From contig JAGGSF010000064.1 in assembly GCA_021159235.1 (NCBI GenBank), positions 1 to 8,146 of the forward strand: 8,146 nt of DNA. Reading direction: 5' to 3'. Origin of the DNA: Deltaproteobacteria bacterium (lineage in GTDB: Bacteria; Campylobacterota_A; Desulfurellia; JAGGSF01). This document shows positions 1-5,837 of this stretch, piece by piece. A model generated the notes under the pieces. That model was given only the letters and a program-made list of their open reading frames with translations, did no database searches and had not been told where the DNA came from. Position numbers and translations under genes: made by a program. Numbering within the stretch: the first letter of the stretch is position 1; each line of letters opens with the position of its first letter.

Positions 1-305
1 TTCTTAGCGGGAATAGGTTTTGTTATATCTATGAGTAGGATAGTTTTCGGTGGTATTTCTGAACCAAAGCGTTCATTTATATTTTTTCCAAGTTCATTAA
101 AACTCGCTTCAATAGTGCTTCTTTCTTCTGGTTCTTCCCCTGTTTTTTCTGCTCTTGTAACTTCAAATGCTATTTTTTTAGAGTCAATTTTAATGTAATA
201 GTCAGGTGGATTTTCGCCTTTACAAGCCGTAATATTTCTATTCGGATAAATATTCTTCAGATATTCTACCACTTTGTTTTTAGTGTATTCTTCATCTGGC
301 TTCAT
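1..305 (-). CDS. Unrecognised protein, N-terminal part, possible PD-(D/E)XK-like nuclease fold (runs off the window)
   Basis: An open frame of about 101 codons begins near 305 and continues past the left edge with no stop. Upstream is AGGAGGAAG followed by two adjacent ATGs (308 and 305); the second has the better 6-base spacing. The N-terminus is a charged predicted helix (TKNKVVEYLKNIYPN), then a predicted beta-hairpin containing NPPDYYI (Asp about residue 35) and KKIAFEVTRAE (Glu about 48). The arrangement PD, about 12 residues, E-x-T recalls PD-(D/E)XK nuclease cores, but the usual Lys is replaced by Thr. Later comes a hydrophobic strand TILLIDI. No family is recognised with confidence, and the C-terminal half is missing. 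It lies 96 bases downstream of vapC in the same direction. I see no convincing promoter of its own, so it may be read through from vapBC. That it is a gene is well supported; the nuclease idea is weak. Confidence 0.7.
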   Translation of the reverse strand, partial: MKPDEEYTKNKVVEYLKNIYPNRNITACKGENPPDYYIKIDSKKIAFEVTRAEKTGEEPEERSTIEASFNELGKNINERFGSEIPPKTILLIDITKPIPAK

Positions 306-401
306 CATCTTCCTCCTCAAAAACCTTCTTCTTTTTAATTAAATCCTCATATCAACTCTTTTTTTTCTCAGTGTCTCCTCACCTCCTTGCTCTTGTTCTT
401 T

Positions 402-806
402 CTAAAGCCATGAAATGTCCACCATAGCTTCAACCTGCTTGAATTCCGGATCACCAGTGATTATCGTGGCTTTCAGCTCTGCTGCCAGTGCCACCACAAA
501 GGTATCCGCATAAGACATGGCATAGCGCGCCTTTATATGAGCAGCGGATACCACACGATCCATAGTAGTTTCGGCGAAATGAATGGGCAGGCGTAAGATA
601 TCGTGCAGAATTGCTGTAGCAGTCTCTTTTCCCAATTTGCGCTCTGTGATGTAAAGGACTTCACCCAGACTGATTACACTCATATACACAGCGGTTTTAG
701 CAAAGAGTGCTTCTCTGAGCACTTCTTTGACCTTTAAACCATTAGATTCTGCCTGAAGATAAGCAAGTAGAGCAAAACTATCGAGCACGTAACCTTTTTT
801 CTTCAT
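402..806 (-). CDS. vapC: VapC-family toxin, PIN-domain ribonuclease
   Basis: A 134-residue protein of normal PIN-toxin length. The family cleaves RNA (often tRNA or rRNA) using Mg2+ held by an acidic quartet. All four acids are visible: D9 in YVLDSFALLAYL, E49 in SLGEVLY, D101 in SYADTFVVALA and D119 in TGDPEF. The site therefore looks intact and the toxin functional. It starts with ATG inside the end of the antitoxin gene (29-base overlap), with an AGAGGAAT-like binding site upstream, the usual translational coupling for vapBC. No signal peptide or membrane segment is visible, so it should be cytoplasmic. Its RNA target cannot be told from sequence. Confidence 0.93.
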   Translation of the reverse strand: MKKKGYVLDSFALLAYLQAESNGLKVKEVLREALFAKTAVYMSVISLGEVLYITERKLGKETATAILHDILRLPIHFAETTMDRVVSAAHIKARYAMSYADTFVVALAAELKATIITGDPEFKQVEAMVDISWL

Positions 807-1047
807 GCTGCGATTCCTCTTTTCTGCTTTCCATCAAAGCACGGATAAGTGATGGCTTTTCTGCCAGTTTGCCATATAGCTCTTCCACTGGATCTTTTTG
901 TTTCGGAATAATAATGATTCCACCACCTGTCTCTTTGAACTCTACAAGAGTGCCCGGCTTGATCTGAAACTTTTTCCTCAACGCTGCAGGTATTACCACC
1001 CATCCCTTGGCAGACACCTTTGCCTTCATAGTTTGCTGAGTTTCCAT
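778..1047 (-). CDS. vapB: VapB/AbrB-type antitoxin (SpoVT-AbrB DNA-binding domain)
   Basis: An 89-residue protein with a swapped-hairpin AbrB domain at about residues 7-50: KAKVSAKGWVVIPAALRKKF followed by IKPGTLVEF and a GGGIIIIP strand. The charged C-terminal half (about 52-89) is the part that in this family wraps around and blocks the PIN toxin. ATG at 1047 is preferred over the internal Met7 because AAGGAGGC lies 6 bases before it. The stop lies inside vapC. The family binds its own promoter as VapB or a VapBC complex, and the inverted repeats over the upstream promoter fit that autoregulation. Antitoxins of this type are usually protease-labile, which is family knowledge and not seen here. 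Confidence 0.92.
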   Translation of the reverse strand: METQQTMKAKVSAKGWVVIPAALRKKFQIKPGTLVEFKETGGGIIIIPKQKDPVEELYGKLAEKPSLIRALMESRKEESQHEEKRLRAR

Positions 1048-1071
1048 ACTAAAGCCTCCTTAAATAAATGC

Positions 1072-1113
1072 GTTATACATTTACCTTAAAAAGTATAACC
1101 TTGTTCAGGTAAA
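1072..1113. promoter_or_regulatory. Interleaved inverted repeats, likely VapB/VapBC operator
   Basis: Two inverted repeats overlie the vapBC promoter. GTTATAC (1072-1078) pairs with GTATAAC (1093-1099), with starts 21 bp apart, about two helical turns. TTTACCT (1080-1086) pairs with AGGTAAA (1107-1113). The first covers most of the -10, the second lies over the spacer and the start region. This placement suits repression by the AbrB-type antitoxin, whose operators are typically AT-rich and repeated. The match is read directly; the assignment to VapB is inference. Confidence 0.6.
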
Positions 1114-1120
1114 ATGTCAA
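1092..1120 (-). promoter_or_regulatory. Consensus sigma70-type promoter for vapBC
   Basis: On the minus strand TTGACA (1120-1115) and TATACT (1097-1092) are separated by exactly 17 bases. The -10 ends 44 bases before the vapB start, leaving a short leader with an AAGGAGGC binding site. The -35 is perfect and the -10 differs from TATAAT at one base. Confidence 0.85.
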
Positions 1121-1193
1121 ATCACCGAATTGCCTCACCGAAAATCTGTAAAGAGGTATCAAAAGCCAGCATTCTGCAACATATGAAGACTGC

Positions 1194-1226
1194 CTCTAAA
1201 CTGAGGTTAAAAAAATCAGCTTAGAG
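1194..1226 (-). terminator. Stem-loop after the ligase/Trm112 operon, possible terminator
   Basis: In the minus-strand transcript CTCTAAGCTGA and TCAGTTTAGAG can form an 11-bp stem with one G-U wobble around an 11-base loop. In the plus-strand RNA the wobble becomes an A-C mismatch, which fits a function in the minus transcript. It starts 34 bases after the Trm112-like stop and ahead of the vapBC promoter, where a terminator is expected. The run of seven U lies in the loop, not after the stem, so it is not a canonical intrinsic terminator. It may instead protect the 3' end. The rest of the 1048-1260 gap holds only the vapBC promoter and leader. Confidence 0.4.
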
Positions 1227-1260
1227 AAATTAGAGAAAAACGAGAATAAAGATAGTGAAA

Positions 1261-1431
1261 CTATTTATGCTCATTTATAGGTTTCGCTTCTTCTATGAGC
1301 ATTATAGGAATATCTTCCTTTATAGGATAGATAAGCTTACACCTCTCGCATACAAGGCCTTCTTTTGTCAATTTTAATTCTCCCTTACACTTTGGGCAAA
1401 CCAGAATTTCTAAAAGTTCCTTAGAAATCAT
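1261..1431 (-). CDS. Trm112/UPF0434-family zinc-ribbon small protein
   Basis: A 56-residue protein. ELLEILVCPKCKGEL is followed by LVCERCKLIYPIKEDIPIML, placing C12/C15 and C28/C31 as two CxxC knuckles that could hold one zinc. The pattern LLEIL-CPxC ... YPI-DGIP-ML is the hallmark of the bacterial YcaR/UPF0434 family, related to eukaryotic and archaeal Trm112, an activator of methyltransferases acting on tRNA and translation factors. Here the usual DGIP is EDIP. ATG at 1431 is preferred over an upstream in-frame TTG at 1446 because it lies one base after the TGA of the preceding gene (TGA-A-ATG), a coupled restart. No good separate ribosome binding site is visible. Its partner is unknown. 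Confidence 0.8.
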   Translation of the reverse strand: MISKELLEILVCPKCKGELKLTKEGLVCERCKLIYPIKEDIPIMLIEEAKPINEHK

Positions 1432-1432
1432 T

Positions 1433-1609
1433 TCAAAAACATCCAAGCTGACATTTTACTATCTTAATATGCAGCTTGTTTACAAGTCTCCCTACCTCTT
1501 TTGGTAATACATTAAAGTCTTTTGCAATCTCCATACATTGTTTACAGGATATCTTTCCGTCCTTTGCCACCTTCAGGATAGCTTCTTCTATTTTTCCTGC
1601 ACCTTCCAT
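1433..1609 (-). CDS. Small Cys-rich helix-turn-helix-like protein ending in CQLGCF
   Basis: A 58-residue protein if started at ATG 1609; an in-frame GTG at 1630 would add seven residues. The N-terminal helix (KIEEAILKVAKDG) leads to ISCKQCMEIAKDFNVLPKEVGRLVN, which reads as a compact helix-turn-helix (first helix about 21-31, recognition helix about 36-45). A beta-like tail IKIVKCQLGCF follows. Cysteines at 22, 25, 53 and 57 form CxxC and CxxxC pairs that could bind a metal or a redox partner. I recall similar short proteins with a CQLGCF tail in anaerobic proteobacteria and archaea, with no known function; that is memory, not a search. It sits between the ligase (46 bases upstream of the ATG) and the Trm112-like gene, one base from the latter. 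It could be a DNA-binding regulator, but this is unproven. Confidence 0.6.
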   Translation of the reverse strand: MEGAGKIEEAILKVAKDGKISCKQCMEIAKDFNVLPKEVGRLVNKLHIKIVKCQLGCF

Positions 1610-1613
1610 GCAA

Positions 1614-1646
1614 ATTATATTACCCTGCACTGAGAATGCCTGTCAA
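1614..1646 (-). promoter_or_regulatory. Weak candidate promoter before the small CQLGCF gene
   Basis: Minus-strand TTGACA (1646-1641) is followed by TAATATAAT. A TAATAT -10 (1622-1617) has an 18-base spacer; the perfect TATAAT (1619-1614) would need 21 bases. If the first is used, transcription would begin at or beside the ATG at 1609, a near-leaderless message. That would explain why no good ribosome binding site precedes that ATG. Uncertain. Confidence 0.3.
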
Positions 1647-1655
1647 GCAAAACTG

Positions 1656-3326
1656 TCATATTAGGGGTGTTTTTTTTGAATTCCTGCCCAGTTTCTCTTC
1701 TATCTCCTTCTTTCTTAAAACAACCCGTTTAATTTTGCCGCTGATTGTCTTTGGCAGATTGTTGGTAAACTCTATTTCCCGTGGATATTTGTAGGGAGCT
1801 GTTTCTTTTTTTACATGATCCTGTAATTCCTTAACCAATTTATCGGATGGTTCATATCCTGGAGCAAGTATGACAAAAGCCTTTACAATATCTCCCCTCA
1901 CCGGATCGGGACTGGCAACCACCGCCGATTCTGCCACTGCAGGATGTGACTGTAACGCACTTTCCACTTCAAATGGTCCAATGCGGTAGCCAGAGGATAT
2001 AATTACATCATCCGCTCTACTATAAAACCAGAAATAACCATCATTATCCTTATAGGCTTTATCTCCTGTAAAATACCAGTCTCCTCTAAACACCTCTTCT
2101 GTGGATTCTCTATCCTTCCAGTATTCTTTAAATAGTCCTATGGGATGATGGGGTTTCACCTTTATAGCAATGTGACCTGGCTCGCCAACGGGCATCTCGT
2201 TCCCATCATCATCTATTATATGAATATCGTATCCCGGCACCGGTTTACCCATAGAACCATACTTTACAGCCATGCAGGGATAATTGGCTACTGCAACCAC
2301 AGATTCTGTTTGTCCATAACCATCGTAAATGGTCAGGCCCGTTGCCTCTTTCCATATTTTGATCACCTCCGGGTTTAACGGTTCACCTGCAGAGGTGCAG
2401 TGCCTCAAACTGCTGAAATCATACTGTTTTAAGTCCTCTAAGACAAGCATTCTGTAAACGGTGGGTGGAGCACAAAAACTGGTTATACCCTGTGTGGTCA
2501 GAAGCTTCAGTGTAATTTTAGGGTCAAATGCTCCTTCCGCATTATGCATGAATACCGCTGCTCCAATCTGCCACTGTCCATAGAGTTTTCCCCAGAAGGC
2601 TTTCAGCCAGCCGGTGTCCGATATAGTCCAGTGCAGGTCTGTGGGTTTCAGGTCATGCCAGAATTTTGCAGTAATGATATGGGCTAAGGCATAACTCTGT
2701 ACATGGGGTACCATTCGGGGATACTTTGTTGTACCGGAAGAAAAAGCAACGAGCAAGAGATCATCACTTTTTGTAGCTTCAACATCCTCCTTGGAAAGGT
2801 GGGGTGAAGACTTCTCCATTTCTATATCGTAGCTTATCCATTTATCCAGTTCTCCCCCAATGATGATCTTGTTCTTTACAGTAGGGCATTTCCCTATTAC
2901 CTTTTCTATCTTGGAGGCATTAGAACTGGAAGCCACAACTATCTTTGCTTCTGATTGGTTAATACGGTATTCAATATCCTGGGGAGTGAGAATACTGGGA
3001 GCAGGAGAAATAACCGCACCTATCTTATTGGCGCCAACAACAACCGCAAACCACTCCGGTATGCGGGGAACCATAACAAATATTATATCTCCCTTTTTTA
3101 CCCCTATATTTAGCAGTAGGTTGGCAAACCGATTGGACTGCTGGCTTATATCCCAGAATGTGTACTTTCTTATACTCTTTCCTGTTACATTCGCCCAGAC
3201 TAAAGCTAATTTTGTTCTATCCTCCGCCCATCTATCCACTACATCAAAACCAAAGTTGTAATACTCTGGAACCTCCAGTTTAAATGTTCTTTTCGTCTCT
3301 TCATAATCCATCATATTGTGTTCCAT
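1656..3326 (-). CDS. AMP-forming acyl-CoA synthetase (acetyl/medium-chain acyl-CoA ligase type)
   Basis: A 556-residue member of the ANL adenylating superfamily, which converts carboxylic acid, ATP and CoA to acyl-CoA, AMP and PPi. Visible motifs are the P-loop-like SSGTTKYPRM (about 196-205), YGQTES (337-342), the TGD aspartate (420-422), RADDVI hinge (437-442) and the C-terminal PKTISGK with its catalytic Lys (about 531). All core residues are present. The residue after the P-loop Thr pair is K, where G is common. Overall it resembles acetyl- and medium-chain acyl-CoA synthetases; the substrate cannot be fixed. The frame stays open to 3425, but ATG 3326 is chosen because GGAGG lies 6 bases before it and a promoter ends just upstream. 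Starting at 3425 would overlap RNase Z and the promoter. Two small genes follow. Together with the neighbouring AOR it could activate acids made from aldehydes. Confidence 0.9.
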   Translation of the reverse strand: MEHNMMDYEETKRTFKLEVPEYYNFGFDVVDRWAEDRTKLALVWANVTGKSIRKYTFWDISQQSNRFANLLLNIGVKKGDIIFVMVPRIPEWFAVVVGANKIGAVISPAPSILTPQDIEYRINQSEAKIVVASSSNASKIEKVIGKCPTVKNKIIIGGELDKWISYDIEMEKSSPHLSKEDVEATKSDDLLLVAFSSGTTKYPRMVPHVQSYALAHIITAKFWHDLKPTDLHWTISDTGWLKAFWGKLYGQWQIGAAVFMHNAEGAFDPKITLKLLTTQGITSFCAPPTVYRMLVLEDLKQYDFSSLRHCTSAGEPLNPEVIKIWKEATGLTIYDGYGQTESVVAVANYPCMAVKYGSMGKPVPGYDIHIIDDDGNEMPVGEPGHIAIKVKPHHPIGLFKEYWKDRESTEEVFRGDWYFTGDKAYKDNDGYFWFYSRADDVIISSGYRIGPFEVESALQSHPAVAESAVVASPDPVRGDIVKAFVILAPGYEPSDKLVKELQDHVKKETAPYKYPREIEFTNNLPKTISGKIKRVVLRKKEIEEKLGRNSKKTPLI

Positions 3327-3353
3327 TTTTTCCTCCATGATGATTTTTGCTGA

Positions 3354-3382
3354 ATGATACGCAGATTGCAATAATCTGTCAA
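3354..3382 (-). promoter_or_regulatory. Promoter of the acyl-CoA ligase operon with palindrome in its spacer
   Basis: Minus-strand TTGACA (3382-3377) and TATCAT (3359-3354) are 17 bases apart, one mismatch from consensus overall. The -10 ends 27 bases before the ligase ATG, giving an untranslated leader of about 20 bases with a GGAGG site. The spacer holds a perfect 6-bp inverted repeat, CAGATT-gcaat-AATCTG (3362-3378), lying between the two boxes and just touching the -35. This is a classic position for a repressor or a MerR-like activator. The regulator is not identified. The promoter begins directly after the rnz stop, so the ligase can be controlled apart from the AOR cluster. Confidence 0.75.
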
Positions 3383-3384
3383 TG

Positions 3385-4299
3385 TTATACTCTGTATTCT
3401 GCAAGATCTTCAGCCAGCATTGCACCGGGAAATATAGATCGGGCTTGAGAAAGTAGCTCTTTCAAGGAGTTGTAACGGGAACTAAAGTGAGTGAGTATCA
3501 ATTGTTTAACATTAGCTTCCCTGGCTACTCTACAGGCATCCTCCACGGTGGAGTGAAAACTCTTTTTAGCCAGGTTTTCGTCCTGTTTAATAAATGTTGC
3601 CTCGTGTATCAACAGGTCTGCTGATCTGGCCAGGATCACAGAATTTTTACAGTAGGTTGTGTCACTGCAATATACTATCTTTTTTCCAGGGATAGGTTCG
3701 CTTAAGAAATCTTTTCCATGAAAGATGCGACCATCACTTAGCTTAATAGTTTCACCCCTTTTTAATGCTCCATACAATGGACCCTCCGGGATATTGAGTC
3801 TGCGTGCTTTTTCTACCAGGAAATGAACTGAACTCTTTTTTTGAATGGAATATCCATGGCTTTCAATACCGTGGTTGAGTAAAGCGTGTTTTACAATATA
3901 GTTTTCGTTTTCGCATGCCACACCAAAGGAATCATCTGCAGAAAGTGTATGTATTTCAAGTTCATAAGGAGTATAGGTATGTGTTATCCTTTGAATCCCT
4001 TTTATAAAAGAATCGATACCTTCTGGTCCATATATCTCTACTTTACTCTTTGCATCTTCCATTCCCCGTGTAGCCAGCAGTCCTGGAAGACCGAAGGTAT
4101 GATCTCCATGAAGATGAGAGATAAATATCTTTTCCAATCTGGATAATTTTAAGGATGTTCTTCTAATCTGATGCTGAGTGCCCTCTCCACAATCCAGTAA
4201 CCAGAATTTACCGCTTTCCGGGAAACTGATGGCAATCGAAGATACATTACGCTTCAAGGTAGGAATAGCTGAACCTGTTCCAAGAAATATGATCTTCAA
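3385..4299 (-). CDS. rnz: Ribonuclease Z (tRNA 3' endonuclease)
   Basis: A 304-residue metallo-beta-lactamase-fold enzyme of the short RNase Z type, which cuts the 3' trailer from tRNA precursors. It opens with MKIIFLGTGSAIPT, typical of the family. The zinc motif SHLHGDHTFGLPGLL (61-75) supplies H62, H64, D66 and H67; further ligands are likely H143 (LNHG), D213 (CSDT) and H271 (THFSSRY). FHST at 248-251 is also typical. The PEGPLYGALKRGE stretch (171-183) fits the flexible arm that grips tRNA. The start is TTG, lying directly after the macro gene's TAA; the gene's own tail GGCGAGGT serves as binding site. The conserved N-terminus supports this start. The weak start and zero spacing suggest translation coupled to the macro gene. 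The family also shows phosphodiesterase activity. Confidence 0.95.
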   Translation of the reverse strand: MKIIFLGTGSAIPTLKRNVSSIAISFPESGKFWLLDCGEGTQHQIRRTSLKLSRLEKIFISHLHGDHTFGLPGLLATRGMEDAKSKVEIYGPEGIDSFIKGIQRITHTYTPYELEIHTLSADDSFGVACENENYIVKHALLNHGIESHGYSIQKKSSVHFLVEKARRLNIPEGPLYGALKRGETIKLSDGRIFHGKDFLSEPIPGKKIVYCSDTTYCKNSVILARSADLLIHEATFIKQDENLAKKSFHSTVEDACRVAREANVKQLILTHFSSRYNSLKELLSQARSIFPGAMLAEDLAEYRV

Positions 4300-4839
4300 T
4301 TAACCTCGCCTTTTATCTGCTTCTTTAACAAACAAGGAAGATGTAAGTTCGTCTATATTGCAGAGATGAACCTCTTCTACAGATGTTTTTTTCTTCATAA
4401 AATGGACAACTGTATTGAATATAATAGGCACAGCCTTTTCTTTTGGGAAACCGAATATACCGGAGCTAATTGCAGGCAAGGATACAGACCTTAGATTATG
4501 CTCTGCTGCCACTTCTAATGCACTTTTTACTGCACTTTCCAGTTTCTTCTCTTCCTCTCCTTCTCCCCACCTGGGCCCAACGGCATGGATTACATACTTT
4601 GCCTTTAATTTTCCACCCGTGGTAATTGCTGCTTTTCCCACAGGAACATAACCGATCCTGTTGCTTTCCTCCTGAATAATCCTGCCCCCTTTTCTTACTA
4701 TTGCTCCTGCCACTCCACCCCCATGCTGAAGATGAGAATTTGCAGCATTAACAATAGCATCCACATCCTCCTCCGTCAGATCACCCTTAATAACCTTCAA
4801 TATTTTGCTGTCTATTTTAACTTCTTTTAGAACCTCCAT
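4300..4839 (-). CDS. Macro-domain protein (ADP-ribose binding/hydrolysing)
   Basis: A 179-residue single-domain protein. The ADP-ribose pocket motifs are all present: KGDLT (18-22), [18 protein letters not shown] (30-47), the GPRWG strand end (88-92) and the phosphate loop SSGIFGFP (125-132). It resembles archaeal AF1521-type macro domains more than TARG1 types. Members bind ADP-ribose and hydrolyse ADP-ribose-1''-phosphate, O-acetyl-ADP-ribose or ADP-ribosylated carboxylates; which applies here is unknown. ATG at 4839 has a strong GGAGGT site lying within the 3' end of the preceding flavoprotein gene (23-base overlap). No transmembrane segment or signal peptide is seen. Placement between a redox flavoprotein and RNase Z hints at a role in NAD-derived or tRNA-derived metabolites. 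Confidence 0.92.
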   Translation of the reverse strand: MEVLKEVKIDSKILKVIKGDLTEEDVDAIVNAANSHLQHGGGVAGAIVRKGGRIIQEESNRIGYVPVGKAAITTGGKLKAKYVIHAVGPRWGEGEEEKKLESAVKSALEVAAEHNLRSVSLPAISSGIFGFPKEKAVPIIFNTVVHFMKKKTSVEEVHLCNIDELTSSLFVKEADKRRG

Positions 4840-5827
4840 AACTACCTCCTCGCTTTAACATCTCTTCATATTCATAGGCATATTTTCCATTCTTTGCTCC
4901 TGCAAACATAATTCCTCTTTTCACCAGTTCCATAGCTAAGTACTCACTGGCAGCCATCCCCGCACTTGCTCCCTCCGCCGCTGCATTTATCACATGAAAT
5001 GGTTTCCCTATCATATCTCCACAGGCAAATATACCTTGTTTGGAGGTCATAAATTTCTCATCTACCCATACATGATTGTTTTCTATCTTTAAACCCATTT
5101 CCTTTGCCAAGTCTAAGTTTGGGGAAGTACCCACACAGATGACCACCCAATCCACGGGAACTGTTTTTTTCTCTTTCGTCTTGTTATTGACCAATACAAC
5201 TTCTTCTACATGATCGCTGCCCCTTATTTCCAAGAGTTCTGTGTTGTACATTACATTTACACCAGTTTTTTGAAGTAAATCAGTCATGCGGGGATATGTT
5301 CGTAGATACTCCTGTCTGTGAATCATAATCACATCCTTAGCTACAGTTTTAGATAAAATTGCGCTCTTTGCAGTTGAATTTCCACCACCGACAACCAGCA
5401 CTCTTTTCCCTTCAAAGTTTTTGTAATCCCTTTTTGCATAGTATGAAACACCTTTTCCAATAAACTTATCTTCTCCCTTTGCGCCCAACTTTTGCATTCT
5501 TGCACCGCAAGCCAGTATTATGGCTGGTGTTTGGTATTCTCCCCCGTCTGTTCGCACGATTTTTTTATCGGGGTCTATAAAAGTGACATTTTCACCTCTT
5601 ATTTCCACGCCCAAATTTTCCACCTGTTTGCGCATTTTCTCCGTTAACTCTTCTCCATCCCCGGGCAAGAAACCAGGATAATTTAACACTGTATAAGCAA
5701 TGGAAAGCTGTCCTCCTATCCAATTTCCTTCAAAGATAGTTGTTCTCCACTTATCTAAAGCGCTGTATATACCTGCTGAAAGTCCTGCTGGACCCCCACC
5801 CACAATAATTACATCCCTTTCTTCCAC
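4817..5827 (-). CDS. Thioredoxin-reductase-like FAD/NAD(P) oxidoreductase lacking the CxxC disulfide
   Basis: A 336-residue two-dinucleotide-fold flavoprotein with a TrxB-like layout. FAD binding is shown by GGGPAG (10-15), IGGQ (37-40), NYPGF (49-53) and the C-terminal ACGD (268-271). The NAD(P) domain shows GGGNSTA (147-153) and HRQEYLR (170-176), where NADPH-type TrxB has HRRxxxR. The redox site aligns without gaps to E. coli GVSACATCD, but CATC reads YAKR (Y130-R133), so no disulfide can form and it is unlikely to reduce thioredoxin. The tail after about 300 ends in a Tyr/Gly-rich stretch (YGGSKRS). Related Cys-less enzymes include TrxR-like ferredoxin-NADP reductases, though those differ near GGQ. 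The start is GTG with GAGGGGG ahead, 10 bases after the AOR stop. It may move electrons between NAD(P)H and the AOR Fe-S subunit (inference). Confidence 0.88.
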   Translation of the reverse strand: MEERDVIIVGGGPAGLSAGIYSALDKWRTTIFEGNWIGGQLSIAYTVLNYPGFLPGDGEELTEKMRKQVENLGVEIRGENVTFIDPDKKIVRTDGGEYQTPAIILACGARMQKLGAKGEDKFIGKGVSYYAKRDYKNFEGKRVLVVGGGNSTAKSAILSKTVAKDVIMIHRQEYLRTYPRMTDLLQKTGVNVMYNTELLEIRGSDHVEEVVLVNNKTKEKKTVPVDWVVICVGTSPNLDLAKEMGLKIENNHVWVDEKFMTSKQGIFACGDMIGKPFHVINAAAEGASAGMAASEYLAMELVKRGIMFAGAKNGKYAYEYEEMLKRGGSYGGSKRS

Positions 5828-5837
5828 TTCTGCCCCC

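Noticed and set aside
375-388. Strong orphan ribosome-site-like AAGGAGGTGAGGAG in the vapC to partial-gene gap
   Set aside because: No open frame of useful length follows: the nearby GTG and ATG frames stop after four and three codons.
803-1003. 66-codon minus-strand frame within vapB
   Set aside because: Out-of-frame shadow of the AbrB-type antitoxin, with no domain.
2860-3261. 133-codon open frame on the plus strand
   Set aside because: Antisense to the N-terminal part of the acyl-CoA ligase, whose motifs are intact; no domain or sensible translation start.
3327-3425. Upstream extension of the acyl-CoA ligase to 3425
   Set aside because: It would overlap rnz by 41 bases and run through a consensus promoter; GGAGG before ATG 3326 fits better and the extra 33 residues lack family features.
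4817-5827. True thioredoxin reductase (trxB)
   Set aside because: Both active-site cysteines are missing, so disulfide reduction of thioredoxin is not supported.
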